Shown here: in pieces, positions 1 through 10,180 of the stretch
How positions within the stretch are numbered: position 1 is the stretch's first letter
Layout of the letters: every line of letters starts with the position of its first letter
Assembly (NCBI GenBank): GCA_964017185.1
Contig: OZ024870.1
Coordinates: 34,475,139-34,539,138 of the forward strand
Reading direction: 5' to 3'
DNA from: Rugalucina vietnamica
Lineage: Eukaryota > Mollusca > Bivalvia > Lucinida > Lucinidae
DNA: 64,000 bases
Made by a program: the position numbers and the translations under genes
The notes under the pieces: generated by a model
Database searches by the model: none
Seen by the model: only the letters and a program-made list of their open reading frames with translations
What the model was told of the DNA's origin: nothing

Positions 1-161
1 AGAAGTGTGAAAAAACGTAGAAGTGAAAATTTTGCAGAAGTGAAAATTTTGCAGAAGTGTGAAAAAACGTAGAAGTGAAAATTTTGCAGAAGTGAAAATT
101 TTGTAGAAGTGAAAATTTTGCAGAAGTGAAAATTTTGCAGAAGTGTGAAAAAACATAGAAG
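1..161. repeat. Minisatellite, 17-21 bp units
   Basis: The window opens inside a tandem array built from two related units, GCAGAAGTGAAAATTTT and GCAGAAGTGTGAAAAAACGTA. About nine units are visible, and the left end is cut by the window edge. The array ends in unique AT-rich DNA near position 161. Confidence 0.85.
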
Positions 162-855
162 TTTTACTGTAAAATGTCCCCTATCGGCTTCCGTATTTGA
201 CAGTTTTCATTGTCTTTAAATGTGACTGTGCCTCTTTTTTCATCTTCAAACAATACTTTGAACCAAGTTTGGGCAGCAAAAACAGTCAAACAACAAATTT
301 ATAGACAAAACTTTGAAATAATAGCACTTTTTGTGATAAAAAATGTGTAATTTTTACTTTCATTTTTCTGCCTACATGATCACGTGATTTGTAAAACTTG
401 ATTGTCAAATCTAATAGATTGAACAATTTCCCTTAAATTCTGATACAATAAGACTCACTTTATGTCGTTATCTTAGAACAGCATCAACTTTTGGCATTTC
501 ACCTACTGGTAGTACATGTCGAGTTGATAATTGTCATTCTTTAAACCAAAAATTTGCCTCCAACATTCAAATAAGTATCTCAGCATATTATTTTCGGACA
601 TCTGATTTCATTATATTGGCTGATGAAAGTGTAATATGCTTAACTTTATGCAAAAAAGTATATAAAAGAAGACGAATCACCAATTCTAACCCACAACAAT
701 TAATGGTAGCATTCCAATATACAGCTGTATTTTTACTTTTATGACGATATACTAAGTGAAATAATAAAAAAAATAAAAAAAAAAATAAAAAAAAAAACAA
801 CATCTTAGCATATTCATGCGTATTAGCATGATAAAATGAATACCAAATCGCTTAC
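162..855. other. No gene recognised; downstream of paralog exon
   Basis: AT-rich sequence with an A-rich low-complexity stretch around 762-800. The small ORFs here are low-complexity and show no family motif. If the exon at 856-996 is real, this interval is its first intron. I searched it for the W..GKKLL exon expected next and did not find one, so that exon would lie beyond the left edge. Confidence 0.4.
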
Positions 856-996
856 CTGTGCGTGTTGTTCTGGCTGTCCCAGCAACAGAGCCGTTGCCGA
901 CACAACTTGCACGACAGCCGCTGGGGGTTTAGCGTACGATCTTATTTCACTGATATCCTTCTTGTCAATTACGATTGAAAAATCACTGGACGCCAT
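856..996 (-). CDS. First exon of a second dynein-stalk-like gene (partial)
   Basis: A 141-nt, 47-codon exon. It begins at an ATG in good context (A at -3, G at +4) and ends with a strong donor, CAG then gtaagc. The peptide contains DISEIRSYAKPPAAVVQVV followed by SATALLLG. This is the microtubule-binding-domain signature of dynein heavy chains (D-I-x-E-x-R-S, then P-P-x-x-V) and aligns with exon 2 of the neighbouring gene at residues 79-105. Unlike that gene, it has no coiled-coil lead-in. I see no acceptor with a pyrimidine tract just upstream, which supports ATG as the true start. Later exons must lie outside the window. It lies 779 bp downstream of the stop of the intact gene, on the same strand, so a tandem duplicate is likely. 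A truncated pseudogene is the alternative. Confidence 0.6.
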
Positions 997-1774
997 TTTC
1001 GTAAGTTTAATCTATATGCGGTTTAACTTATAAAGTAATCCTTAGCCATTGCTACCAATAAAACCAATAAATAAACAGAATTCTATAATGGAATGTATAA
1101 TGCCATTATTGATCAGACATACAGATCTAATTGATTTCGATTTATGCATAAATGCCTTGGCCATTTTAACTTGACCGCTCAATATCTACATGTATTGTAC
1201 TGTATTTTCCACTTACCTGAATTATACATTATACCGAGTTTTTCTGTTGAATCAATATAACATACGAAACCAAAACATCGCCTTTGTTGATATATTACGA
1301 GTATAAATAGCATAAAATATTAAATGAATATCAGTCACTAGTTTGCGTTTATTATTTTCAGATAAAATAATTGTCTCTGTGCAAAGGAAGATTCGCTAAA
1401 CATAGAGAGTAGGGAAAATGGTGCTAGAATGCATGTTTCACTGCAACTCGTATTTAATTCTTTGCTCTTAAATTCTATTTTGCTCCTTTTATATTTCATT
1501 GGTTGTGCAAAAGCATACTTTTAATGTCGTTCTGTGTTCCTGTTTAAGTGTTTTACGTTGTTTGTGAACTGTGCTTAGGTTCGAATTACCTGATAACTAC
1601 ACGAATGTTCCCATAATTACACCTTCTTTTTTATGCTTCTGGACGGACATATTAGCATAAAAAGGTAAAAGCAAGAAATAATACTGGTTAATACTATATA
1701 TTTTGACGCCTTATTAGTTCAATGTTTCCTCTGTTCTTCGTTTTTGTGCAGTTCACAGGCTTATAATCTACAAT
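997..1774. other. Spacer between two dynein-stalk-like genes
   Basis: AT-rich DNA between the stop codon of the intact gene (minus strand, 1775) and the ATG of the next paralog (996). It would hold the 3' UTR of the first gene and the promoter of the second. I see no canonical AATAAA on the minus strand close to the stop and no clear TATA box. Confidence 0.35.
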
Positions 1775-1825
1775 TTACTGAATTTGGTTGTTCTTGTTTA
1801 GAACGACGTTTGCAATATTTTCAAC
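1775..1825 (-). CDS. Exon 4 (terminal) of the dynein-stalk-like gene
   Basis: Seventeen codons including TAA, after acceptor TTTCTTTTACAG. The peptide is VENIANVVLNKNNQIQ. The copy at 22907-22957 ends at the same residue (QIQ then stop), so this short tail is probably the ancestral C-terminus rather than a premature stop. The protein ends at about the point where the second stalk helix would begin in a full dynein. Confidence 0.72.
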   Translation of the reverse strand, partial: VENIANVVLNKNNQIQ

Positions 1826-4800
1826 CTGTAAAAGAAAAAAAAAAGTAAATTATAAACGCTTAACGGGAAAACGCATATCCATTACTAGAATCATATTTTA
1901 CTGATAGATCAGTTGTTTACATAGCACGGAAATTTAAAAATTATAACTCACAAAATATTAGTGGAGCGGCTTAGTGAGAGATTTTGAGGAAATACTTCAG
2001 TTGATGATACAAGCATGACATTTTCACCATATGTTCTTTATATGACACACATTAAATTCTGATCCCTAGCCACTTGGAATTCCGCCATTTTCAAGATGGC
2101 CGCCAAAAAATAAAATGGCCGACAGTTGTGAAAGGTGTACGAGTAGTAAATTGCTCATATCTTAGGTTCTTTTCATCATAGAACAACAATATTGAAACCA
2201 AAATGAAGCTAAATGATTGTGCTTTCAAATAAAGTTCCAATATGCAAATTACCTAATTTGCATATTTATGAATATTAATGAGATCTTACTTTTTTGGCTT
2301 AAAATTGAGAAAAAAAAACACATCTTATTTTCTGAACGATGTGAAATGTTAAATGAAATGGATCTCTGTGGCTTTGATATTACTAGACCATAAATTATCA
2401 TAAATTGACAAAAGCTAATTAGCATGTTCATGAATATTCATTCTAGAATATCTCAAGACTTTGTATGTACCTATCAGTTTGGTTTAGAAAGTTCATACAG
2501 TAAATTGCTAATATCTTTGGTCGCGCTCATAATAGAACAGCAATATTGATACCAAAATGAAGCTAAATGATTGTTATTTCAAATAGAGTTCAAATATGCA
2601 AACTACCTCATTTACATATATATGAATATAAATGAGGTTTTTGTTTTGCTAAAAACACTGTACAATGTAAAATGTTCATGGTGTGGTGTCGATTGTCTAT
2701 AAATATCATTAATGGCATTAATATAAGATCTATGCCATTGTGCTTTCCTTCAAAAAGTGGGAGCTAAGTCCTGAAGAATTTAATTTCTACATTGCAAACA
2801 ACATCATTCCTTTTTGTCACTATGACCTGTGCATAATTCTGCGCGAGAATAAATTTATCTACAAGAAACCCAAATATTTCCGTTTTGTTTTCATTACATC
2901 TGATGAAGTTGTTCCATGATTTTGGAGGTCTGCAGTTACCAATTACTTTTTTGTATACACCAGTTACTATTTTCTGCCTGGTCTCATCGTTGAGACTATC
3001 TATGCGAATATAAAAAAAACGTACACCCTGGAATGTTTTCTGGCATATGACTTGATATGAGGTCCGGGTTAGAATACTGTGACCATGTGTATTTGGAGAA
3101 AGCAATTAGCTAAGAACTTTCAAGTATGTTGTCGCCCATTCTGGTATGCTTGAAATGAGCCGTACTGGCAATTATAAATTATGATTTTTTATTTCACTGA
3201 TTGATGTGTTCATCAAATACAAGAGAAGCACTTGGGCACTAACAAGCAACTCTACATGGCCGTCGTTGATCTGAAAAAAAAAAGCAATTGATCGATTCCT
3301 GAGGGATGTAATCTGGTGGCCAATGCGAAACTAAGAATTGACGAATGACTAGTGTGTCTGGTCCAGTCCATGTATAAGAGTATACATATTTTAAGAGAGG
3401 GCAGTGGATACAGTGAGGAGTTTGGTGTCAAAGTAGGTGTTCCTTAGCCCGCTACTCTTCATTATTGTGCTATAGGCTTTATCCAGGGAGTTCTGCACAG
3501 GCTGCCCTTGGGTTCTGCTGTATGCAGATGACTTATGATATGACACTGTCGAGTCCATGGAAGAACAACCTGTAAGACTTGGAAAGCAGAGATTGATAGG
3601 AAAGTTCTTTGAGTGAACACGGGGAAGACAAAGATCATGGTCTCTGTCCTCAATCTGAACCTGGAAAGAATCCATGTGGCGTCTGTCAAACAGGTGTAGG
3701 AAGAAATGCCGTCTTCCGTGGTGGATGCTTGTCCTGGGTCCACAAGAAATGCAATGGAATCAAAGGCTCCTTGCGCCGTGATCCTGATTACAGCTGTGGT
3801 GGCTGCCTATGAAAGGCGCGTCCCATAGATGGAAGGCTAGTGAAGGAAGTTCTAGTTGATGGCGAAAACGTTGAAGCTGTACCAGAGTTCTGTTATCTGG
3901 GAGACATGCTTTCTGCTGGCGGAGGTTGTGAACTGGCTGCAGTCATGAACTGCAAATCCGCTTAGGGCAAGTTCCGCCATTTACTCCCTCTCCACACCAA
4001 TCGCAATCTGCCGCGTTTGACCAGAGGTCAAATGTATTCAACTTATGTACTGCCACATGCAGCAGAAGCATGGGCAATGACTGGCTACACTTTGTCGCCT
4101 GCAGCGCAGTGACCGTGCAATGATGTGCTGGATCTGTAATTTCAAGGCGAATGATGAAGTAATCTCAGACTCCCCTCTCTCAAAGCTTGGACTTCAGGAT
4201 ATATATGCAGTGCTTTGCTCCAGCAAGATGAGATGGTATGGACATGGAGAGTGCATTAAAGGCTTTATTTCTCAAGTACGGAATCTAAATGTAGTTGCAC
4301 AGAATAGATCCGGCAAGCTAAGGAAATCATAGGATGAAGTGTTGTTGGACGACTAAAAGAAGGTTAGACTGGATACTGCCAATCCGTAGAATCACTCAGA
4401 GTGGAGAGGTCGTCTAAGAATAAAGATAAAACCGGGATCCTTTAAGAGCAGTGAGTATGTGATGGGCCATACCGCGGTTTCGCCTTTTCAAGCCTCTCAG
4501 TTCAGTGACCCTTTAGAATTGGCAACATGGAACCAAAGAGAATTGCTGTAATTTTGCAACTTTTAACAGGGTAGTCAATAAAAAAGACTTGTTTAATCAA
4601 AATGGGACCAATTGCAGTAAACGTTGGTTAGAAAATGAATCTTAACCGATAATAATTTTCTGATTTCTCAAAATACCCTCTCTGATCTCAAAGGACCAAA
4701 AGGAAAATATAATCTGCACTATGAATGCTGTACGGGAAGACTTTTAGGGCCGCCACAGGCACAACACCAGCTGCAGTAATAGCAAATAAAAATAAAACTG

Positions 4801-7800
4801 AGATCCTTTAAGAGCAGTGAGTATATTTGTGAGAAAGGTGATGGGCCATACCGCGGTTTCAGCTATTCAAGCCTCTTCAGTGACCCTTTAGATTTGGCAA
4901 CATTGAGCCAAAGAGAATTGCTGTAATTTTGCAATTTTTAACAGAAGATAACTTGTCAAACAAGTCCAACCCTCAGATGAGGACAAAGGACTATAAAAAG
5001 GCTGTGATGATGATATGATCAGTCGACAGACTTAGTAGATGCAAGCAAATAATTGATGGGAAGCTCACCACAAACATAAATTGTCAATTTTTAATTTAAA
5101 TATATGCATAGGTATGCACTATAGGGATCAAACATCATTTATATATATATATGATTAATACGTTTTGATATTCAGTTAGCCAGTGAACTCGTGCGAGCTT
5201 AGAAAGAAAGTACAATGACATATATCTTGTATTAATGACATTTACTTTACAATGAAAGTGATATCTATAGACAATTTACAGAATGAACTTTCTTAACTAA
5301 ACTGATACAGTCTTGATGTATTTAAAAATGAATATTCATGAATATGCTAATTGGCAGTTGTTAATTTATGATTCTTCTTTATGGTGTAGAAATATCAAAC
5401 CACAGTTATTAATCTCATTTAACATTTTCCATCATTCAGAGAATGAGATGTGATTTATTGTTTTTTCAAGTTTTTGGCAACAAAATAAGACCTTTTAATA
5501 TTCATAAATATGCAAATGAAGTAGTTTGCAAATTTGAACTTCATTGGAAAGAACAATCATTACGCTTCATTTTGATATCAATACTGATGTTCTATGATGA
5601 ACAGGACCTAAGCTTTAAGCAATTAACTGTACGAACTTTTAAACTAAACTGATAGATAACGGCAAACAAAGTCTTAAAATGTTTTAAAATGAATATTCAT
5701 GAACATGCTAATTAGCTTTTGTTAATTTATGATATTTTATGGTCTAGCAGTATCAAAGCCATAGATATCCATTTCAATTAACATTTTACATCGTTCAAAA
5801 AATAAGGTGTGTCTTTTTTTTTCTCAATTTTAGCCAAAAAAGTAAGATATCATTAATATTCATAAATATGCAAATGAGGTAATTTGCATATTGGAACTTT
5901 AATTCAAAGAACAATCATTTAGATTCATTTTGGTATCAATATTGTTGTTCTATGATGAAAAGAACCTAAGATATGAGCAATTTACTACATGTACTTCTTC
6001 CACAACTGTCGGCCATTTTGTTTTTGGCGGCCATCTTGAAAATGGCGGAATTTCAAGTGGTTAGGGATCAGAATTTAATGTGTGTCATGTAAAGAGCATA
6101 TGGTGAAAATGTCATGCTTGTATCATCAACTGAAGTATTTTCTCATTAAGCCGCTCCACTATATACCGCTGAATCGATAACGAAAAGAGGAAGAATGAAC
6201 TTAATAAGCTGATGCTTCCGTTTAAATCTCATTTAAACCACATTTTGAATATTGTATACATAGTTTTCTTGTATATATCTTATTTATATTATTTTATGTA
6301 AACTCATGCCTGTAAGTATTATATGTGTAAATATTTCAACTAAAATAATTATGATCAAACGATGAGAGCCACATACCCAAAGATACAAGCTTGCTGCTGC
6401 TGCGCTACTATTTTTACAGAGTTCCACGCTCGAGTTCGATAGTATATCCTTTGCTCTCTGAGCAGCTTTCTCTGATACCGCGTCAATATCAAGCTCACAA
6501 AGCTTAGAAACTAAAGTTGTATCTTGCAGCAGTTTCTTACCAAGGCGCCACTGCAAATAACACCGAGAGTCACTTCCATTGACGATATATATGAAAGCAT
6601 TATGTAGCATGAAGCGGATTCGGCTATTTTTATAAAGCCTCGTCAGTGGTACAAATGGCCCAAGAAAACAATGGCATTCTGTAAATTTAATCATGCTGCT
6701 AAACATTGAAAGCGTTCATAAAGTATTCTAAAAATAACATCATACTGAGTTTTAGGAAAACGAAAATAAACTTTAAATATTAACCACTTTTAATTATTTT
6801 CATACTTGTAGCATTTATCATATGACGTCGCTGTTTTCCAGTAGATAACGTCATGTCATAAAAATCATATGACCACACGTGTATTAACACTTTTGCGGGA
6901 ATACGTAACATCATCATTGACGACATCCGTAACAACAATGTAAATTTTCATTGAAAATATGTCCATTTCGAAGGCGATAAAATCCTATTTTAAAAGTCAT
7001 ATGATAAAACGAATCTTACACTCGTGGTCATTTCATATGAAATTTATAAACTCGCCGAAGACTCGTTTAATAAATTTCATATGAAATGGCCACTCGTGTA
7101 AGATCCTCTATTTAATTGTTTAGTTCGGGGTAGAATCGACAAATCTTACCATATCCTGCTGTTCCTTATACCCTAGGAGCACCAACACCGCACTTATTAC
7201 TTCTAAAACAGCCCGTGGGGGGTTAGGGAATGACCTCACTTCTACGATATCTCCTTTACAAACCACATTCTTTTTCTCTTCCAATGTCTTCTGTCGTTGT
7301 GACTCTAATCTGTCTATAAGCAAGTTGGCTGAACTAACTTCAGCTTCAAGTTGCTGGTCTAGTTTTGTTTCAAATAGTTCTTTGAGAAAGGATTTCATTT
7401 TTGGAACATCATTATGGAACATCGCCTTTGTTAAATCTGAATAGGAACAGAAAATACACCAAAGGCCGTGTAGGAGTATATTTAAACAATACATTACGAA
7501 AACATACCCATGCAATATAGAGATTTTTTCAGCTGTAAAAATTGAAAATTTCACCAGAAAATAAAATGATATTTTCATTTTTTATGCTCAAAACATACAC
7601 TGTGAGTACACGTTAGAACCGCCTCGCTGAGGCGGTTCTAACGAGTACCCATATGTTTTAGATAAAAAAAAAATAAGAAAATTAGGTATATACCCCTGCA
7701 AACCCCAGTTTTTCTATATAAAAGTGGGGTTTACCGGGGTATACATTACATGGACATGTTTTCCTTATGTATTTAGTCACTTTTGTTGCTGTTCCAGTGT

Positions 7801-8697
7801 AACCAACAGTTGATTTCACGTAAACATAAGACGTGTCATGAAATTTGACTACATGTCCGTGAAATGTATACCCCCTTTAACCCCACTTTTATATAGAAAA
7901 ACTGGGGTTTGCAGGTGTAAACCTATTTTCTTATTTTTGATTCAGAACATAGATTGTGGGCACTCGTTACTCTTCGAGGTGGTTCTAACATGTACCCGAA
8001 ATCTATGTTTTGGGCATAAATATTAAAGAAATCATTTTTTTCCAATGACATTTCAATTTGTACAGCTGAAAAAAAATCTCATTATATTCCATGGTCAATT
8101 TTTTCGTAAAGAATAAGAAAAAAGAAATGAACATATTAATGAGAAAGGGGATGGGCCATACTGCGGTTTCGGCTCTTTAAGCCTCTTCAGTGACCCTATA
8201 GATTTGGCAACATGGAGTTAAAGAGAATACTACAATATTCATGTACTACAACATTCACAAATAAATGAGCCGCCACATGGAAAAACCAACAATCTGCATT
8301 GGCGAAAACAAAGACGCAGATCAGCTTCGCGGTAACCGCGAAGCTGATCAGCGCCTTTGTTTTCGCTACACGGATAGTACAATTCCTCTTCTTCTTAAAT
8401 CCGAAATTTCAAGCTTCTAGCTCTTTTCTGTGCTTGTACAGGCTGGTTTGTGTCGGACCTGTGCGGAAACCACATTGTTGGTTTTCCCGCGAGGCGGCTC
8501 AAATAAGATATTGTAACCTTGTAATTCTGCATCACTATGAACAGAATGGGTATCCCTTTACCAGGTAATCATGGAAACAAATATCATACAATGATTTCTT
8601 AAACAAAATTCGGAAGAAAGTAAAAACAATCTGATACAAAACACTTACCTAATCTTAATTGTTCAGTTTTAGGGTCATTTTCGCGCATTTTTTCCAT
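1775..8697 (-). CDS. Dynein-stalk-like small protein, 186 aa, four exons
   Basis: Exons on the minus strand are 8697-8649, 7436-7150, 6550-6377 and 1825-1775. Together they are 561 nt and give 186 residues plus TAA. All junctions are GT-AG and phases agree (one split codon, then two phase-0 junctions). Residues about 33-75 are charged and leucine-rich, as in a coiled coil. Residues 79-105 carry DIVEVRSFPNPPRAV and VLLG. Residues 113-120 are WRLGKKLL, and residues 160-170 are SSAAAASLYLW. These match, in order, coiled-coil 1 and the microtubule-binding domain of dynein heavy chains (Pfam MT, PF12777, by recognition). The AAA+ modules, linker and second stalk helix are absent, so it cannot be a motor. 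Binding microtubules or competing with dynein is inference. A still earlier exon upstream of the ATG cannot be excluded. A foldback element fills intron 3 and a MITE pair lies in intron 1. Three relatives lie in this window. Confidence 0.78.
2764..3105 (-). pseudogene. Fragment of a transposon-associated ORF of unknown function
   Basis: A 113-codon minus-strand ORF inside the foldback element. The stretch from DSLNDETRQK through PPKSWNNFIRCNENKTEIF resembles a protein I recognise from many cnidarian and mollusc genomes, with a DSL..TR.KRG..RRV...P.NW..FLR..ENKTELF.FL pattern. That family is repeat-associated and has no function known to me. The copy is short, so I treat it as a relic. The assignment rests on pattern memory. 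Confidence 0.4.
3330..4400 (+). pseudogene. LINE reverse transcriptase relic with internal zinc finger
   Basis: Plus-strand remnants in shifting frames read, in order, a degraded GVP.G-type and polymerase region with YADD-like coding (near 3510-3530), the lysine-rich stretch before the finger, a cysteine-rich finger (CGVCQTGVGRNAV then CLSWVHKKCNGIKG, 3675-3760) and a C-terminal thumb region. Near 4118-4300 this continues as RAMMCWICNFKANDE and LLCSSKMRWYGHGE-like sequence. The whole resembles a known invertebrate LINE ORF2 in which a PHD/RING-like finger sits after the catalytic domain. Multiple stops and frameshifts make it dead. It lies in the centre of the foldback element. Confidence 0.65.
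4405..4950 (+). repeat. Two direct copies of a GGGCCATACCGCGG repeat
   Basis: The motif series GAGATCCTTTAAGAGCAGTG, GATGGGCCATACCGCGGTTT, CTCTTCAGTGACC and TTTGGCAACAT occurs once from about 4430 and again from about 4798. Related copies lie at 8135-8245 and, interrupted by a palindrome, at 53985-54713. No coding content is seen. It behaves as a dispersed repeat of unknown class. Confidence 0.7.
6377..6550 (-). CDS. Exon 3 of the dynein-stalk-like gene
   Basis: 174 nt, exactly 58 codons, phase 0 at both ends. Acceptor GTTATTTGCAG, donor TTTGG then gtatgt. It encodes WRLGKKLLQDTTLVSK through SEKAAQRAKDI to AAASLYLW. This is the same order as W-x-x-x-K-K-L-L-x-D and the S-x-A-A-x-x-L-x-x-W helix of the dynein microtubule-binding domain. 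The exon is repeated in degraded form at 22192-22357 and 5'-shortened at 54791-54928. Confidence 0.82.
7150..7436 (-). CDS. Exon 2 of the dynein-stalk-like gene
   Basis: 287 nt coding residues 17-112. The acceptor is a pyrimidine-rich run ending CTATTCAG and the donor follows ATG as gtaagatt. It encodes the predicted coiled coil, with an alternating leucine/charged pattern from LTKAMFHNDV to LESQRQKTLEEKK, and the first half of the microtubule-binding domain (DIVEVRS, NPPRAV, VLVLLG). Cysteine 76 sits at the junction between the two parts. Confidence 0.8.
7487..8115. mobile_element. Inverted pair of MITE-2 copies
   Basis: Two copies of one repeat lie head to head, 7487-7770 in minus orientation and 7838-8115 in plus. 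Shared landmarks are CTGGGGTTTGCAGG, ATACCCCCTTTAACCCCAC, a centre with the hairpin GAACCGCCTCGCTGAGGCGG, and a tail CAGCTGTAAAAATTG. Further copies or halves lie at 48199-48342, 56880-59140 (split) and 60345-60560. The pair lies within intron 1 of the dynein-stalk-like gene. Confidence 0.7.
8135..8245 (+). repeat. GGGCCATAC repeat copy
   Basis: A short copy of the repeat at 4405-4950, recognised by GATGGGCCATACTGCGGTTT and GCCTCTTCAGTGACC. It is followed within 25 bp by a MITE-1 copy. Confidence 0.6.
8267..8500 (-). mobile_element. MITE-1 copy (235-bp palindromic MITE)
   Basis: The ends are GAGCCGCC and GGCGGCTC, followed inward by AAAACCAACAAT. An internal long palindrome has arms CAAAGACGCAGATCAGCTTC and its complement. 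AAAT lies on both sides at or next to the element, which may be the target duplication. This copy is in the opposite orientation to those at 10516 and 25109. It lies just downstream of exon 1 of the dynein-stalk-like gene, in intron 1. Confidence 0.8.
8649..8697 (-). CDS. Exon 1 of the dynein-stalk-like gene
   Basis: Sixteen codons plus one base. It starts ATGGAAAAAATGCGC with A at -3 and G at +4, and ends TTAG before donor gtaagt. The last G combines with AT at the start of exon 2 to make an aspartate codon. The short lysine/glutamate-rich N-terminus has no signal peptide. The phase agreement with exon 2 is the main support for this exon. Confidence 0.65.
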
Positions 8698-9176
8698 CTT
8701 TGTTCTATTTTGGATATTTGTCTGTTACGTACCAGATAGTTATGTTATCTTTAAATGAAATTCTATTCTAAACTTAAACACACATATCGATAAAACGTTG
8801 ACTCAAAATAGATTGATTTCATAGATTGATATTATTCTGTCAGGATAAAATCGTTTAACATGACCTTATTTTTGCCTATATTAGTAATCCTCTATTCATA
8901 TGTAAGTCTTTGGAAATGTATGATATTTATTAATCAATTACATGTGTACATTAACTGCATTAGTTTCCCTTTCATTTCGCAATTTTGAATCATGCAATGG
9001 AAAATTTGAATGGAATGTCTGTTGGGGTAATGCATTGGTGACAATTGCAATGCACATAACATACCAGTTATTCTAAGAATGGATGCTATTCGCAAAAACA
9101 TTTAAAGGATCTGCGGATAGTCACACATTCGTTTCTACTCAACCAGTCATATAAAAGGCTAGGCCGAGTTTTAATA
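8698..9176. other. Upstream flank of the dynein-stalk-like gene
   Basis: AT-rich DNA upstream (minus sense) of the ATG at 8697. No clear TATA box, CpG cluster or X-box is visible in this stretch. The promoter or a 5' UTR exon could lie here. Confidence 0.3.
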
Positions 9177-9689
9177 CAGTCAGTGGACATAATTCTTCCC
9201 AACCTTTGGAAAACTTCATAGACTTCAATGTACATGATTTCATGTTTGCAAGAAAAATATTCTGCTTCTCCTAGTCAACATATTTTTTATGTTTTTGGTG
9301 CCATTTGAAAGGTGCATGTAAATTAATAAAGCTATAAACCAGATATTTTTCATTTGATTCTATGCATGCGTTTTAAAGCTACATTTGTTTTTAAAATTAT
9401 TTTTGACAGTTCTTGGCCAACGCCACCATCGACGTCAGCGGGAAAGTGGCTTTTTTTTTTTTTTCAAAATTTCCTAAAACTTTAAACTGCAGTTTATGAA
9501 AAATGCTATGTTGAAACTTCACCAATTGCAAATAACCACTATGGATTGCTTTATTCATTTAACTTTCAAATGGCACCAAAATCATGGATATATGTTGACA
9601 AGAAGAGGCAGAATATTTTTCTTGCAAACATGAGAATACATGGTCTATGTAGGTTTGAAAAGGTGGTGAATAATTATGTCAACTGACTG
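9177..9689. mobile_element. Tc1/mariner-type MITE, 513 bp
   Basis: Terminal inverted repeats begin CAGTCAGTGGACATAATT and, on the other side in complement, CAGTCAGTTGACATAATT. Homology continues inward for over 130 bp through TTGCAAGAAAAATATTCTGC and TTTTGGTGCCATTTGAAA. TA flanks both ends, as expected for Tc1/mariner insertion. There is no transposase ORF. Confidence 0.82.
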
Positions 9690-10168
9690 TATTTCGTATA
9701 TAGTGCAAGAGGTACAAGTATGTTGATCAATCTACTGAAAGATGTGTTTCTTACGACACAGCTCATATTTAAGGGCAAATGATACACTTAATGAGCGTCC
9801 CGTGCTGCTTATCTAAACCTGCAAATACGATATTAATGCATGTCCACGTCCTATTCGATTGTCTTACAGGCACCCGTTCGATCCTATTCATTTATTCCCT
9901 CTGATGTGACATACTTTGCGGTCTGTTCAAAGTGGTCAATTTATTTGCTATTGCCCGGGGTCAAACGAGGTGGCGATATCGTCCGAGTACAATAGGTCGA
10001 TATAATGACGCCTGACCTTGTATCATCTGCTCCTGTCTGTTTGTCAAATACGGTCAAAAGGCATAATTTTAGTGGCATTACGAGTAAACCTCACTTACAG
10101 CAACTATTTTAGTCACATCTGAAAAACATACGATACGTGACGAGCAGCTGTCTCGCAGCGCCATTGTT
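9690..10168. other. No gene recognised
   Basis: Mixed-composition spacer between the mariner-type MITE and a SINE. I found no conserved ORF, RNA gene or repeat unit here. Confidence 0.35.
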
Positions 10169-10180
10169 GCTCCTTTCTTA

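Larger units (their letters stand above)
1961..6159. mobile_element. Foldback element with long inverted arms, 4.2 kb
   Basis: The left arm (about 1961-2750) and right arm (about 5205-6159) are inverted copies of each other. The element starts GTGGAGCGGCTTAG, ends CTAAGCCGCTCCAC-like (observed ATTAAGCCGCTCCAC), and is flanked by TA on both sides. Each arm is made of tandem units carrying paired ATGCAAAT/ATTTGCAT octamers and CATGAATATTCAT-type palindromes. The right arm is longer because it holds an additional unit. The middle (2751-5204) carries relics of other elements. The whole insertion lies inside intron 3 of the dynein-stalk-like gene. No transposase was found, so it is probably non-autonomous. 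Confidence 0.8.

Noticed and set aside
588-803. Minus-strand 71-codon ORF next to the first paralog exon
   Set aside because: Half of it is poly-Phe/Leu from an A-rich tract, with no match to the next expected exon.
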